DNA of 31,828 nucleotides from the IMG/VR virus record IMGVR_UViG_3300009703_000067, positions 1 through 31,828 of that record; one strand, given 5' to 3'. The notes beneath the pieces were generated by a model. That model made no database searches. It had not been told where the DNA came from and saw nothing but the letters and a program-made list of their open reading frames with translations. The first letter of the stretch is position 1; each line of letters begins with the position of its first letter. Origin of the DNA: a virus. The translations under genes and the position numbers were made by a program. Positions 10,801-16,315 of this stretch are shown piece after piece.

Positions 10801-11294
10801 TTATATGCTTTTTCGGTAAGAACTTGGGCAACACTATTCACCTTCTTCTGAACAGCAGATGCACCCAACATTGGAACAGACATTCCCTTTAGTTTTGGGA
10901 TAGCTTGAGATAAAGCTTCAGCACCTTTGATACCTTTAAATACATTTGGTACAAACCCAACAAAACCTGCAAGATGCCCTAAGCTTCTTGCTATACCTTC
11001 ATATTCGTTTTGTGGAGCCTTACCTACTTCAAGGGTAGTAAATCCTTCTACAAACCCCGACCCTGCCTGCTTAACCATACTTGCAAGTCCAAAATCATCT
11101 GCATTAGGGTCTGTATTAAAGTCCATTTTAAAATGATCAGCATGAGTCTTTATATCGTCTAAAAAATCAGGTTTAAACGAATCAGGACTCTGTTTATAAG
11201 ATTCAATTGCATTCCTAATAAATTCTGGTGAATAATTAGGAGTAAATTGATGATTTACTTCAGGTTCAGGCTGTGTTAATAAAGTGTTTGCCAT
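1809..11294 (-). CDS. Giant virion protein with multisubunit-type RNA polymerase active site (3161 aa)
   Basis: A single 3161-codon frame without interruption. Residues 1497-1545 carry the beta-prime double-psi-barrel signature: R1499-I-P1501, L-H1527-P, then A-D-L-D-G-D with aspartates 1538, 1540 and 1542. The R-to-first-D spacing is 39, against 35 in E. coli beta-prime, and the HP-to-D spacing is 11 against 10. Upstream, L-G-K1058-Y-A and S-S-A-K1087 are candidates for the paired lysines of a beta-type barrel. Residues about 475-565 resemble a Rossmann/SLOG-like module (V-I-V-V-A-P, D-V-Y-V-F, S-G-I). The N-terminal 250 residues include Gly-rich hydrophobic helices. Residues 1750-2200 are coiled-coil-like, and a hydrophobic helix lies near 3013-3032. 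The C-terminus resembles large phage polyvalent or ejection proteins. Gene order makes it the last internal virion protein, probably ejected with the DNA to transcribe early genes. No Shine-Dalgarno precedes its ATG. The polymerase call rests on motifs, not on activity. Confidence 0.72.
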   Translation of the reverse strand: MANTLLTQPEPEVNHQFTPNYSPEFIRNAIESYKQSPDSFKPDFLDDIKTHADHFKMDFNTDPNADDFGLASMVKQAGSGFVEGFTTLEVGKAPQNEYEGIARSLGHLAGFVGFVPNVFKGIKGAEALSQAIPKLKGMSVPMLGASAVQKKVNSVAQVLTEKAYKYRGEASKDVLDFLTQPLVKDIVQGGFHLGTASAISSWRGGVDDMMTAFMHGGVTGGVFRGIGNSINSGNEMGDKALKSLVASLYEGIPSTVRGDTTPEQIYSYVLGAYFGFNETPWEKRLADKYTGKMLKENVNDPELLPEWERLHPREKEVIKEMSDTLLSQHRAVETLNEFFRRQKDLLGEDVSVEEYEALLNSSDPVGNINKLAEAKIQAKYNPDFIGVSGGNAMERWFGKIADSVGLRMTHFRTPQEEGLKETGIGEVVKLRNSELPVADTFVEKAMNEIGIRVPTKGTLEKKIRRHNLYRKEYFRVRDVDQVIVVAPLGSGYKPPNSIDGLTMKLAQNMGKDVYVFNDANNKKGGYTWYKSEGGGGFKKVEKPTLESSFSISGIVKPSKAGKGALKNLMIRSGFDVPIEEIKPVEPEIGAEQSIDPGETVKILPTRRTERFVREHIKDTLEGETAGEINRKVIDITKELEIRMDELIEPENLNNSSKIFVDELSEKYNKQFSEDVYDGFRQIFKRRIEDFQIQHVSFIDTDGTVETLDTKNPVTRNSNSKTQLAPRFVMEKIYDNIIEEHGLSRTFEDYNEKPVQILDHIIMRDATGRTKEVTFSEYIKEKTSIIRDQATNPVERSDAGIEAKEEYIEAMAKVERAMDKKDMHYFGGSGDNERNYYVKYHPILNESNTKSLWHTLKNNVKGVEKTFREDLEEYKEKHKWMEEADVESWLKKQYLSNALWDVSLNGFSLKTIPRFEHTVFEKGLNAIMGGHYVGNKKGVIDFNKRQQIWFTNGYSIDGNFVRETLRNKYKLDNLVDMGDKGAGVNVVFVKDAAGSKVIKDFRGKAVGADKFEEATDGGILVNTKLLQAQNKESGHDVNGGFQKSFIVSPHEELGALLGKYAMHDAGPELSRYMDANNIHYMIYDSSAKQRGGRKIYELDENGLKGYETKNEVWARENIDSEQLLREHEDIKAEFEHWVTTPQWSKKLNREIIRKDNFFIRNPTEAEIKQGIQFVDEYNADSAALDFVTFKDYLYNENSGLFSYKRDVKLISPAKGIEDVMYQVPLKDVKVMMGVLSNNHMIDNAMTPKQMLTSLTGYTGDPAMLKLVPKVVRDMHATLILKSFKGTEDMNKAIAEFQKLDGDSLVIQEKLLENLDNINVETMFKMFRDPKYADFTAKAYSKILELNTEYIEGLIESGEINSSEGAKIMNENVTFDSSIDRMLSLGGGDISVINHKNVRHYVQKALRNYVVKRATRPKMPNSGTAYLRPYDPYIKKMYPELNTNSKLFLLDKGWKKKVIYDDFLPNGKLRLDKIWEKYKSGDLSEKEETKYKEILEAVNARIPMDSVSGAQLGTFHGFTDRLGYGIVLHPEKMRALGGADLDGDKAFVFFNMPKEWKEVYNAQREEHYTKDSSGNLIFQEGKDDKEMVDLFTEGTPEEVEKRFKHKAATYSPVRRKEISDNQATGRKVLGPAVVAKQVAVAAHSEIANMVNKDGVKGTTDWIDTFDSNGNKTGSIRATARVTPEELANAKKISRAAVAFPLDPMDFAGLKTAGHYQEQILDAHFKYEFKGVKKKNGKAKKEASAFEKKQAIFQDYHEMNSALFGKNFKEGRKWTYYEILEKLKVVKNKSEGARDTILPRIAELVEKIKWHEDILERVDVAGLKKMYEDYLYIKENYEYLEGPMQRYFPVKWQGERGLINVVLKEQLYKPENMRAFIHNEGKWNLIDKFFPKELKSSKFKKKKLTPETKIRMIENIVNQTRDFIINDMSDIIGIKLISKYAKNESPEKIKEIHEKTEEIKRLWSIANKEMQEIADGKTELKDASLGDVIKALNSSKELELNQQEYKELIDMSEKLEKRDGKAIQEGEKLSNTLNQNEADRLINEAKSELSQNQKDLFDSMMVTGFGRGDLERIKEVINLADIASGKKERLLDLISSRLIDKASRTYSLKVGFNSPEVSDKVIAEYLNEYKKQFKKADLRDSVAELGEEIQEAVSFKENINIDGVKTEVQMFESEHLRNKVKDLITDRGPRKLSEKEHKMVDELLDNVSHFTTINSGNINGLFRFLTNKDMASANMYDIGVFNKSLKSIKTGTWWQALTDSIKKGDKGPLIRKWHWMMFPEAINRDLMRRHIDLYEEGGFFLADAVLDPRKLEVYSGKIYRPASAMHGLTSSMHGSMENAMAAFEDKKNKFNEELSFLNSLQEERVGGIPIGEMIEKIGIRKMELRYANTLTDKNKALAYQNHWNEVKKYYTGGKYNIKNREFNILVKNEEGKSVRKSLTGEELVEKIDQHYTRWGKKMYKVLKGDRLEMEKYRLHRDDYEGVDAKFDYNRYLNDVRHAIATGKPIPMTFGIEGIRVLAKEQRIDDHTVKWETRMNMRKNFNDHIMGEIVDGYFPHITSDKALALKSLNKAVKQLQESGLPKKEKAEQIRKMILKHYSLTGDYHLRDIEENELWESELQKVKRNEKEFIDFQSINATVGSMYSRETHLSGWDTSSQSFHKYMKGITEQYFRQVASMLGRSQISKFKLDVRNKWSPEVIDKWEKFFQLYVQRSMGFPNVIPEYIYNDKGMNLKGTPYAWWADNRVKNRINSISKALNIQDKNLPESLRGITHNQLRHWSNIEARYETASLLAHPKSGLGNIWGGTTLTIQSAGLTNWKDGRNYNYLKNNVDHSLDSRDSLNKFAIKHGVLEDFLQHEASLNPHFKGTNFKRFFEEAVEKILQNPNLKDSSLMSIAEKHQINESLFQKAAYFMKISERMLRVDSFMAHYVQAHKNFRGAIEDYEHPFLINLAKKGVKSTQFLYSSPFRPAFADTALGKVMSRFQLWGWNSVAFRNEVLREAKVKGFQEGTHEFERFKRMAVLDMFSLGLASLFTYSLFESSLPAPYNWMQDTADWMFGDETERDRAFFGSLPTPIAPLQMVMPPAMRMPAAVFKGMLEDDYSRVSDYYIYTMFPFGRIVKDSKGVLENPMYSIEKMTGLPYIKAAQEVKKLGESDDSPPVIPATLFS
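1833..1869 (+). terminator. Rho-independent terminator of the + strand operon
   Basis: A 13-bp stem (1833-1845 with 1852-1864; 11 Watson-Crick pairs and two G-T pairs) closes a six-base loop TCATCA. Seven T residues at 1863-1869 follow at once. Read on the - strand the hairpin has no T run after it, so it should stop only rightward transcription. It sits 13 bases after the last + strand gene and wholly inside the last codons of the convergent 3161-aa gene, and so does double duty as protein-coding sequence. Confidence 0.85.
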
Positions 11295-11299
11295 TCATT

Positions 11300-12484
11300 C
11301 TAAATTGCCGGAGGCATTATATTACCAACGGGCATACCTGGGAATCTTGAAACTTCAGGACCTATATTTCTCCTAACTTCAGAACTCATTGCACTTAATA
11401 AAGGATTAGATCCTTTCAGATTTAAAAAGTTCATACCATTTTCTTGTAACCCTATCGTCATACTATCTATTTGGTTTGTTAGGACGCTTAAAGACTTCTC
11501 ATCTAATGTGTTCCATGCTTCAGTTGCATTTTTACCACCCTTACCTGCCCACACTTTTTGCATTTGAATGTTTTTAACTAATGCTTTTATCGTTTTTGTG
11601 TCGTTCTCAGCTATAGCCTTTATAAGTTTTTGTTTAAGTTCAGGTGAAGCACCTACAGCATACTCCATTAAAGTGCCCACTTTTCCATCTTTCAGACCAC
11701 TTATCCCTTTTCTAAAAGTATCATTATAAGCAACAAAAGCATTCTCTTTAGTGGGGTCAAATCTTAATTTAGATAAATTAGCACCTTTACCCTTTTGATA
11801 TTTAAATCTTTTATCTTTACTCAAAAATTCAACAAACTTAGTTCTAAAACTATTAAACTTAGTTGAAGTAGCTTCATCAACATTATCTTTTAAAAATGTC
11901 CTTATAAATTCTCTTTCTTTTCCTGAAGCTCCAGTAAATTTTTTAGGATCAATCCCTGATTTTGTTAATGCATCATGAAACTTGTCAATACTTTTCTTCA
12001 TAGCACTACCTGCCTTTGTCTTATCAACTACTTTTTTAGCTTTAAAAACGCTCTGCATAGATTTAGGTAATACTTTAGCTAATCCAGGTGCTACTTTTCC
12101 AGCAGCATATCCTATTCCTTTAGCTATACCTAATCCAGTCCAAGGAGTTGGAATCATACCTACTGCTCCACCTATACCAGCAGCTGTTTTCTCAGTTTCA
12201 CTCAAATAGTCTCTATTGGGTAATAATCCAAATAAGGCTGTATCAGCTGCTTCATAAGCACCAACACCCAACGGATTTTTTTCTAAAGTTTGAGGTAATG
12301 CCATAGGTAACCCTTCTTGCATTGCCATTGCTTTTAATTGCTTGTAATAACTTCTCGGATCATCCGAAACAGAATACGGATTTACTTGAAATTGAGCTAT
12401 TAATTTCTTTAAATCATTTCTTCTTTTAGCTTCAGGATTTGTTACAGGTCCCTGTAATGCACCTCTTACATTATATAATGGCAT
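11300..12484 (-). CDS. Probable internal (ejected) virion protein (394 aa)
   Basis: The start follows AGGAGG with short spacing, and the gene ends five bases before the giant gene. The protein has a polar N-terminus and then a Gly/Ala-rich hydrophobic stretch about residues 90-140 (A-G-I-G-G-A-V-G, T-G-L-G-I-A-K-G-I-G-Y-A-A-G-K). Stretches like this occur in phage proteins that insert into the host envelope during DNA delivery. The rest is Lys-rich and helical. The giant protein has a similar Gly-rich segment near its own N-terminus. No enzyme motif is seen. The assignment as an ejection protein is inferred from composition and from position between the transglycosylase-like protein and the putative virion polymerase. 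Confidence 0.6.
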   Translation of the reverse strand: MPLYNVRGALQGPVTNPEAKRRNDLKKLIAQFQVNPYSVSDDPRSYYKQLKAMAMQEGLPMALPQTLEKNPLGVGAYEAADTALFGLLPNRDYLSETEKTAAGIGGAVGMIPTPWTGLGIAKGIGYAAGKVAPGLAKVLPKSMQSVFKAKKVVDKTKAGSAMKKSIDKFHDALTKSGIDPKKFTGASGKEREFIRTFLKDNVDEATSTKFNSFRTKFVEFLSKDKRFKYQKGKGANLSKLRFDPTKENAFVAYNDTFRKGISGLKDGKVGTLMEYAVGASPELKQKLIKAIAENDTKTIKALVKNIQMQKVWAGKGGKNATEAWNTLDEKSLSVLTNQIDSMTIGLQENGMNFLNLKGSNPLLSAMSSEVRRNIGPEVSRFPGMPVGNIMPPAI

Positions 12485-12496
12485 AAAGCCTCCTAT

Positions 12497-13501
12497 TTAT
12501 TTTTTAAATCCATAATGATCTAATGGGTCTCTTAATTTTGCCCCCATATATCTTATAATATCACTATAGGTCTGAGTTCCCCACTGATCACTGGTCCATG
12601 ATAAATTATCAGGGTCATACCTTAAAACCAAATCAATAGCGTCAGGATGGTTTAATATAAGATTATTTCCTTTTTTAGTAAATTTCCAACCCTTTTTCTC
12701 AGCAGAAGCAATAATTGTATCTAATTGCTTCATTGCATCATCGGCTCTACCACCTTGATCCATCCCTGGTAATTGAGTAACATACTTCTTAGCATGCCCC
12801 TTAGTCATGTGCATAACCTTATCTTCTTTAGTTGCACCTGCACCAACTGCACCACCCATTTTATTTTTAATTCTTTTAGCTATTTCAGGAATACTTTCTT
12901 CATCCATATATGGTTCAATATAATTAGACCACCATTGTTTTGCTTTTGGATCATTTTGGATTTTCTTTGAAAGTTCTTCTTCCCAATCGTCACCAGGGTT
13001 ATTCCACATCTTTTGAGCATCTCTCTGCATTCTTTCAAGCATATCATAAGAATCAATTCTTTGTTGATCCTGCATTGCTGTAGGTAGCTTGTCAGCAATC
13101 ATAGATGTAAGTTCTCTTCTAATTGCACTTGAATGTAAAGGATTTGAAGTAACCCTATTTAACATATTAGCTTGCATTTCAGGTTTATTACTCTTAGTAT
13201 CAAACTCATCAAATGCTTTCCCATAAAAGCCTGTATTTGAAGTATTAAGTGCTCCAGGTCCTGTAGCTGCCCATAATGGAGAATTTTGAATAGTTTCAGG
13301 CTGTTTACCCTGCATCATTCTACTTAAAAAACTCTGTTTTTGAGGTATTCCTGCAATACTATTATTAAATATATCTTCTGCTCTTCTTTTTGTATATGCC
13401 TGCCCTTGCCTTCTTCCTTCTTCAGCAGCTGAAGCTCCATTTACAGTATTTTGTGTGATAGGATAAACACTCCCACCATAATTTAATTGTCCTAAACCCA
13501 T
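12497..13501 (-). CDS. Probable internal virion protein (334 aa)
   Basis: The ATG follows AGGAG with a six-base spacer. The protein starts M-G-L-G-Q-L-N-Y-G, nearly the same as the start of the next upstream product (M-G-L-G-M-L-N-F-G), while the remainder differs. The middle is helical and charged, with P-E-T-I-Q and D-D-W-E-E-E segments. The C-terminal 80 residues form a mixed alpha/beta region including A-S-A-E-K-K-G-W-K-F and L-V-L-R-Y-D-P-D. No enzymatic family is recognised. Its place in the ejection block and the shared N-terminus suggest a virion component packaged together with its neighbour. Confidence 0.55.
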   Translation of the reverse strand: MGLGQLNYGGSVYPITQNTVNGASAAEEGRRQGQAYTKRRAEDIFNNSIAGIPQKQSFLSRMMQGKQPETIQNSPLWAATGPGALNTSNTGFYGKAFDEFDTKSNKPEMQANMLNRVTSNPLHSSAIRRELTSMIADKLPTAMQDQQRIDSYDMLERMQRDAQKMWNNPGDDWEEELSKKIQNDPKAKQWWSNYIEPYMDEESIPEIAKRIKNKMGGAVGAGATKEDKVMHMTKGHAKKYVTQLPGMDQGGRADDAMKQLDTIIASAEKKGWKFTKKGNNLILNHPDAIDLVLRYDPDNLSWTSDQWGTQTYSDIIRYMGAKLRDPLDHYGFKK

Positions 13502-13510
13502 ATATTACTC

Positions 13511-15529
13511 CTATGGAAAATTATATCCACGAGGAGTTGATTGAAATGTTTCTCCTGCATAGACATCGTTATGTTTATTAAAAGAAGCCAACCTATCATC
13601 TCTATCAGAATAATCCCCTTGCCAATGATAATCTGCCCATAAATTGTCAAGACCACCATTACCACCAAAGTAATTATTTAAATCTTTAGTACTTCCTTCT
13701 TGTGTCAATAAATTCCCTAAAGCTAAAGCAGATTGCATTTCAGGTGCTAAATTAGTTGCATCTGAAAACCCACCTTCTTGTAAATCAGTAAGCCATTGAG
13801 GTATGTCTTGACCTTGATTCTTATAAGCATTCATGCTTCTTTGTATAGCAGTAGCCATAGAATCACCTTCTATTTGATATAATCCTTTTCCTGGACCACC
13901 ACCATCCTGTAATTGATTCGGATCCATACTTTGCCCAGTTTCATGGAAAGCAATTCTATTCATCATATCTCGTATTTGAGCAGGATCTCCATTTGTCATT
14001 TGAGTAGCTAAATCTAACATTCCTTGATATGAATTAGTACCATTTTGTAATGCGTAACCTTCTTCTCTTCTTGTAGGTAGATTTGTTTTAGTACCTTCAG
14101 GCTCATCAAATATTTGATTTACTGAGTCACCTTTCGCCCATTCATTTGAAAGTAGCTCTTTAAATTTGTCATTCATAACATCAAGATTATTAACATCAGG
14201 ATTACTTGCATTTATAGTAGCATTATTCAGCCTATCATCCAAAGTAGGAAGTTGATTCATTACCGAATTAGGATTTTTAGCTGCATCTGTTTGAGCTTTG
14301 TATGTTTCATATTCATCAGAATAATCCATTGGAGACGGACTATAAGGCTCTTTAAAGCCACCTTCAGGAGTTAAAGCATTAGGATTGCCTGGATCTAACC
14401 CTTCTTGCCCTTGCATATACTCACGATACCCTTCTAAATTCTGAACAGATGATGGGTTTGATGGAGCTACTCCTTGCGGAAGATTAGTTGGAAAAGCTGG
14501 ACCATTTAACTTCTGAACAGCTGTTGGATTCTGAGGAACTACTCCACGAGGAAGAGTCAAATTACCATCCGTATCAAAAGTTTCAGTAAAATTAAAATTG
14601 TTCGGTGTATTATTCTGTGCATTTTGAACAAAATTACTTGCATCTAAAAAAGAAGGATCTTTTCTGAAATTCATTTCGGAAAATGGAGATTCAGTTGGAG
14701 GTGCAGATGTTACTTCATTTACTAATGGTTTATTTGGATTTTCAAATCCTATTGATTGTTTAACATCTGTTTTAAAATTATCCCAACTTGAAGTACCTCT
14801 TCTTCCACCATAAAGATGGTTATCCGTTGTTACATCGCCTTGATCAAATGCTCCACCACCTAACATTAAATCAGCAGCATTAGAATTAGTAGTTCCAGCA
14901 GCAATTTCTGGAATTTCTGGGGGAGGATTGGCTGGAGCATTAGGTCTATTAGCAGCTGCCGTAACACCTCTTTGCTTCATTACTGCCTGTAATCCTTCAG
15001 GGTTATTAATCTTTAACCAATTTAATTTTTCCATTTCTTCTGGAGAGATATTTCCTGCATCAAGACGATCGAACATTCCACTTACATCCCAATTACCCAT
15101 ATCCTGCCTATTAAATATATCTGTTTTGCTACCTAAAGAACCTTTGCCTTGGAACATCATTTGATTATATAAACCTTCTGTAATTGGCTCTCCTGTATTT
15201 GGATCAAAGTAACTTCTTCCAACCGCTGGAGGATTTGGAGGAGAAGGAATATTTACATAAGGACTACTATTAAATGTTTCTATAGGAGCAGGATTTACAT
15301 AAGGAACTCCTTGCTTTGGTTGATGAAGAGGAGAATATATATCCACATTAGTAGGAGTATTCACATTAGTAGGAGTTTCTACAGCTGGTTGGTTCGTATT
15401 TGGAGGAGCTTGATAGGGCTGAACATTTACTCCATTAAGAGTCGGATTGTTTTGACTTCCACCAGACTTATTATTAAACATCCCTAAAAACCCATTCTTA
15501 TTACCAAAATTTAACATTCCTAATCCCAT
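13511..15529 (-). CDS. Internal virion protein with lytic-transglycosylase-like domain (672 aa)
   Basis: The first 480 residues are low-complexity, rich in Asn, Pro, Gly and Gln. They include a near-repeat G-V-V-P-Q-N-P-T-A-V-Q / G-V-A-P-S-N-P-S-S-V-Q. Residues about 505-650 look like a soluble-lytic-transglycosylase fold: A-F-H-E530-T-G with the likely catalytic glutamate, then G-G-P-G-K-G-L-Y-Q-I-E (544-554), the counterpart of the G-L-M-Q-I motif. The expected role is local opening of peptidoglycan so the ejection apparatus can cross the wall, as T7 gp16 does. The product shares its first nine residues with the 334-aa neighbour. The start lies three bases after the preceding stop, with only weak ribosome-binding similarity. 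Confidence 0.7.
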   Translation of the reverse strand: MGLGMLNFGNKNGFLGMFNNKSGGSQNNPTLNGVNVQPYQAPPNTNQPAVETPTNVNTPTNVDIYSPLHQPKQGVPYVNPAPIETFNSSPYVNIPSPPNPPAVGRSYFDPNTGEPITEGLYNQMMFQGKGSLGSKTDIFNRQDMGNWDVSGMFDRLDAGNISPEEMEKLNWLKINNPEGLQAVMKQRGVTAAANRPNAPANPPPEIPEIAAGTTNSNAADLMLGGGAFDQGDVTTDNHLYGGRRGTSSWDNFKTDVKQSIGFENPNKPLVNEVTSAPPTESPFSEMNFRKDPSFLDASNFVQNAQNNTPNNFNFTETFDTDGNLTLPRGVVPQNPTAVQKLNGPAFPTNLPQGVAPSNPSSVQNLEGYREYMQGQEGLDPGNPNALTPEGGFKEPYSPSPMDYSDEYETYKAQTDAAKNPNSVMNQLPTLDDRLNNATINASNPDVNNLDVMNDKFKELLSNEWAKGDSVNQIFDEPEGTKTNLPTRREEGYALQNGTNSYQGMLDLATQMTNGDPAQIRDMMNRIAFHETGQSMDPNQLQDGGGPGKGLYQIEGDSMATAIQRSMNAYKNQGQDIPQWLTDLQEGGFSDATNLAPEMQSALALGNLLTQEGSTKDLNNYFGGNGGLDNLWADYHWQGDYSDRDDRLASFNKHNDVYAGETFQSTPRGYNFP

Positions 15530-15532
15530 AGC

Positions 15533-16075
15533 CTAATTCCCTGGTACAAAGCTGTTAATTCCTTGAATTGCATAAGGACTTAACATGCTTAATTGTTTTT
15601 GATTCCAAGCATTATTAATATCTGTATTAGATAATTGAGCTTGAGAAATATTCTGTAAATAAGAACCAACATTATCAGTTCCTTGTTGGTACATTGATGC
15701 GCCCTGTTGCTGTAACTGTGGCATCATTGTAGCCATTGTAGAAGCAGTATTTTGATTAGCATCTTGATACATAGATTGATTAAGCTTATTAGACATTGCA
15801 GGATTACCATATTGACCAGCCGATCTTTGGTTCATTAAAGCTCCAGCAAGCATATTATTCCTATTTTGCAATCCAACAGCATTACCCATATTTCTTTGGT
15901 AAGCACCATTGACATTCATCATGTCTTTTCCATAATTTTGTTGGAACTGACCTGCTTGCAATTGAGGGGCAAGAGTGTTTTTCAACTGTCCAACATCATA
16001 TCCCTTTGGCTTGAACATTTGGTTCATGCCATACTGCATACCCATACTAAGCATTGAAGCTGTAAAAGGATCCAT
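15533..16075 (-). CDS. Gln/Asn/Met-rich internal virion protein (180 aa)
   Basis: The start follows AAGGAG (16081-16086), itself preceded by a 9-bp hairpin. The protein begins M-D-P-F-T-A-S-M-L-S-M-G-M-Q-Y-G and is unusually rich in Gln, Asn, Met, Ala and Gly with almost no Cys or Trp. It is predicted to be nearly all helical. Small, Gln/Ala-rich helical proteins at this position, just after the tail nozzle gene and before a transglycosylase protein, are typical of podovirus ejection proteins (compare T7 gp14 in role). No sequence family can be named with certainty; the role is inferred from composition and order. Confidence 0.55.
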   Translation of the reverse strand: MDPFTASMLSMGMQYGMNQMFKPKGYDVGQLKNTLAPQLQAGQFQQNYGKDMMNVNGAYQRNMGNAVGLQNRNNMLAGALMNQRSAGQYGNPAMSNKLNQSMYQDANQNTASTMATMMPQLQQQGASMYQQGTDNVGSYLQNISQAQLSNTDINNAWNQKQLSMLSPYAIQGINSFVPGN

Positions 16076-16086
16076 ATTTACTCCTT

Positions 16087-16119
16087 ACTATCCGTCATAA
16101 TATATGCATTACGGATGGT
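16087..16119 (-). promoter_or_regulatory. RNA hairpin just upstream of the 180-aa gene
   Basis: Positions 16087-16095 pair with 16111-16119 (nine pairs, one G-T), enclosing a 15-base AT-rich loop. The stem overlaps the end of the 68-aa coiled-coil gene and is followed immediately, in the direction of transcription, by the AAGGAG site of the 180-aa gene. No T run follows, so it is not a classical terminator. It could be an mRNA processing or stabilising element at the 5' edge of the ejection-protein block. Confidence 0.4.
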
Positions 16120-16315
16120 TACTTGCTATATTTGATTTATTTTTTTCTATATCTGACTTCATAGATTCAATTTCAGATTTTAAATCATTAATTTCACTTG
16201 TTAATTTACTTGATAATAAACTTACTTCATCAAATACTTTTTTAAATATTCTGTCATTTGTAGGATCATTAGATCTTACTGGTGAAGTTATTGCAGAAGC
16301 TCCTTTTAAGATCAT
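16109..16315 (-). CDS. Small coiled-coil protein (68 aa)
   Basis: The ATG overlaps the stop of the tail nozzle-like gene (ATGA, 16312-16315). After a short N-terminus (M-I-L-K-G-A-S-A-I-T-S-P-V-R), residues 25-62 show regular heptads (V-S-L-L-S-S-K-L, I-N-D-L-K-S-E-I, M-K-S-D-I), a clear coiled coil. It may be a small virion or assembly factor that trimerises or dimerises. No family is recognised. Confidence 0.55.
   Translation of the reverse strand: MILKGASAITSPVRSNDPTNDRIFKKVFDEVSLLSSKLTSEINDLKSEIESMKSDIEKNKSNIASNHP

Noticed and set aside
1809-11294. T7/N4-type single-subunit virion RNA polymerase
   Set aside because: Size and position resemble the N4 virion RNAP, but I see no T7-family motif set, whereas the D-x-D-G-D set of the multisubunit type is clear.
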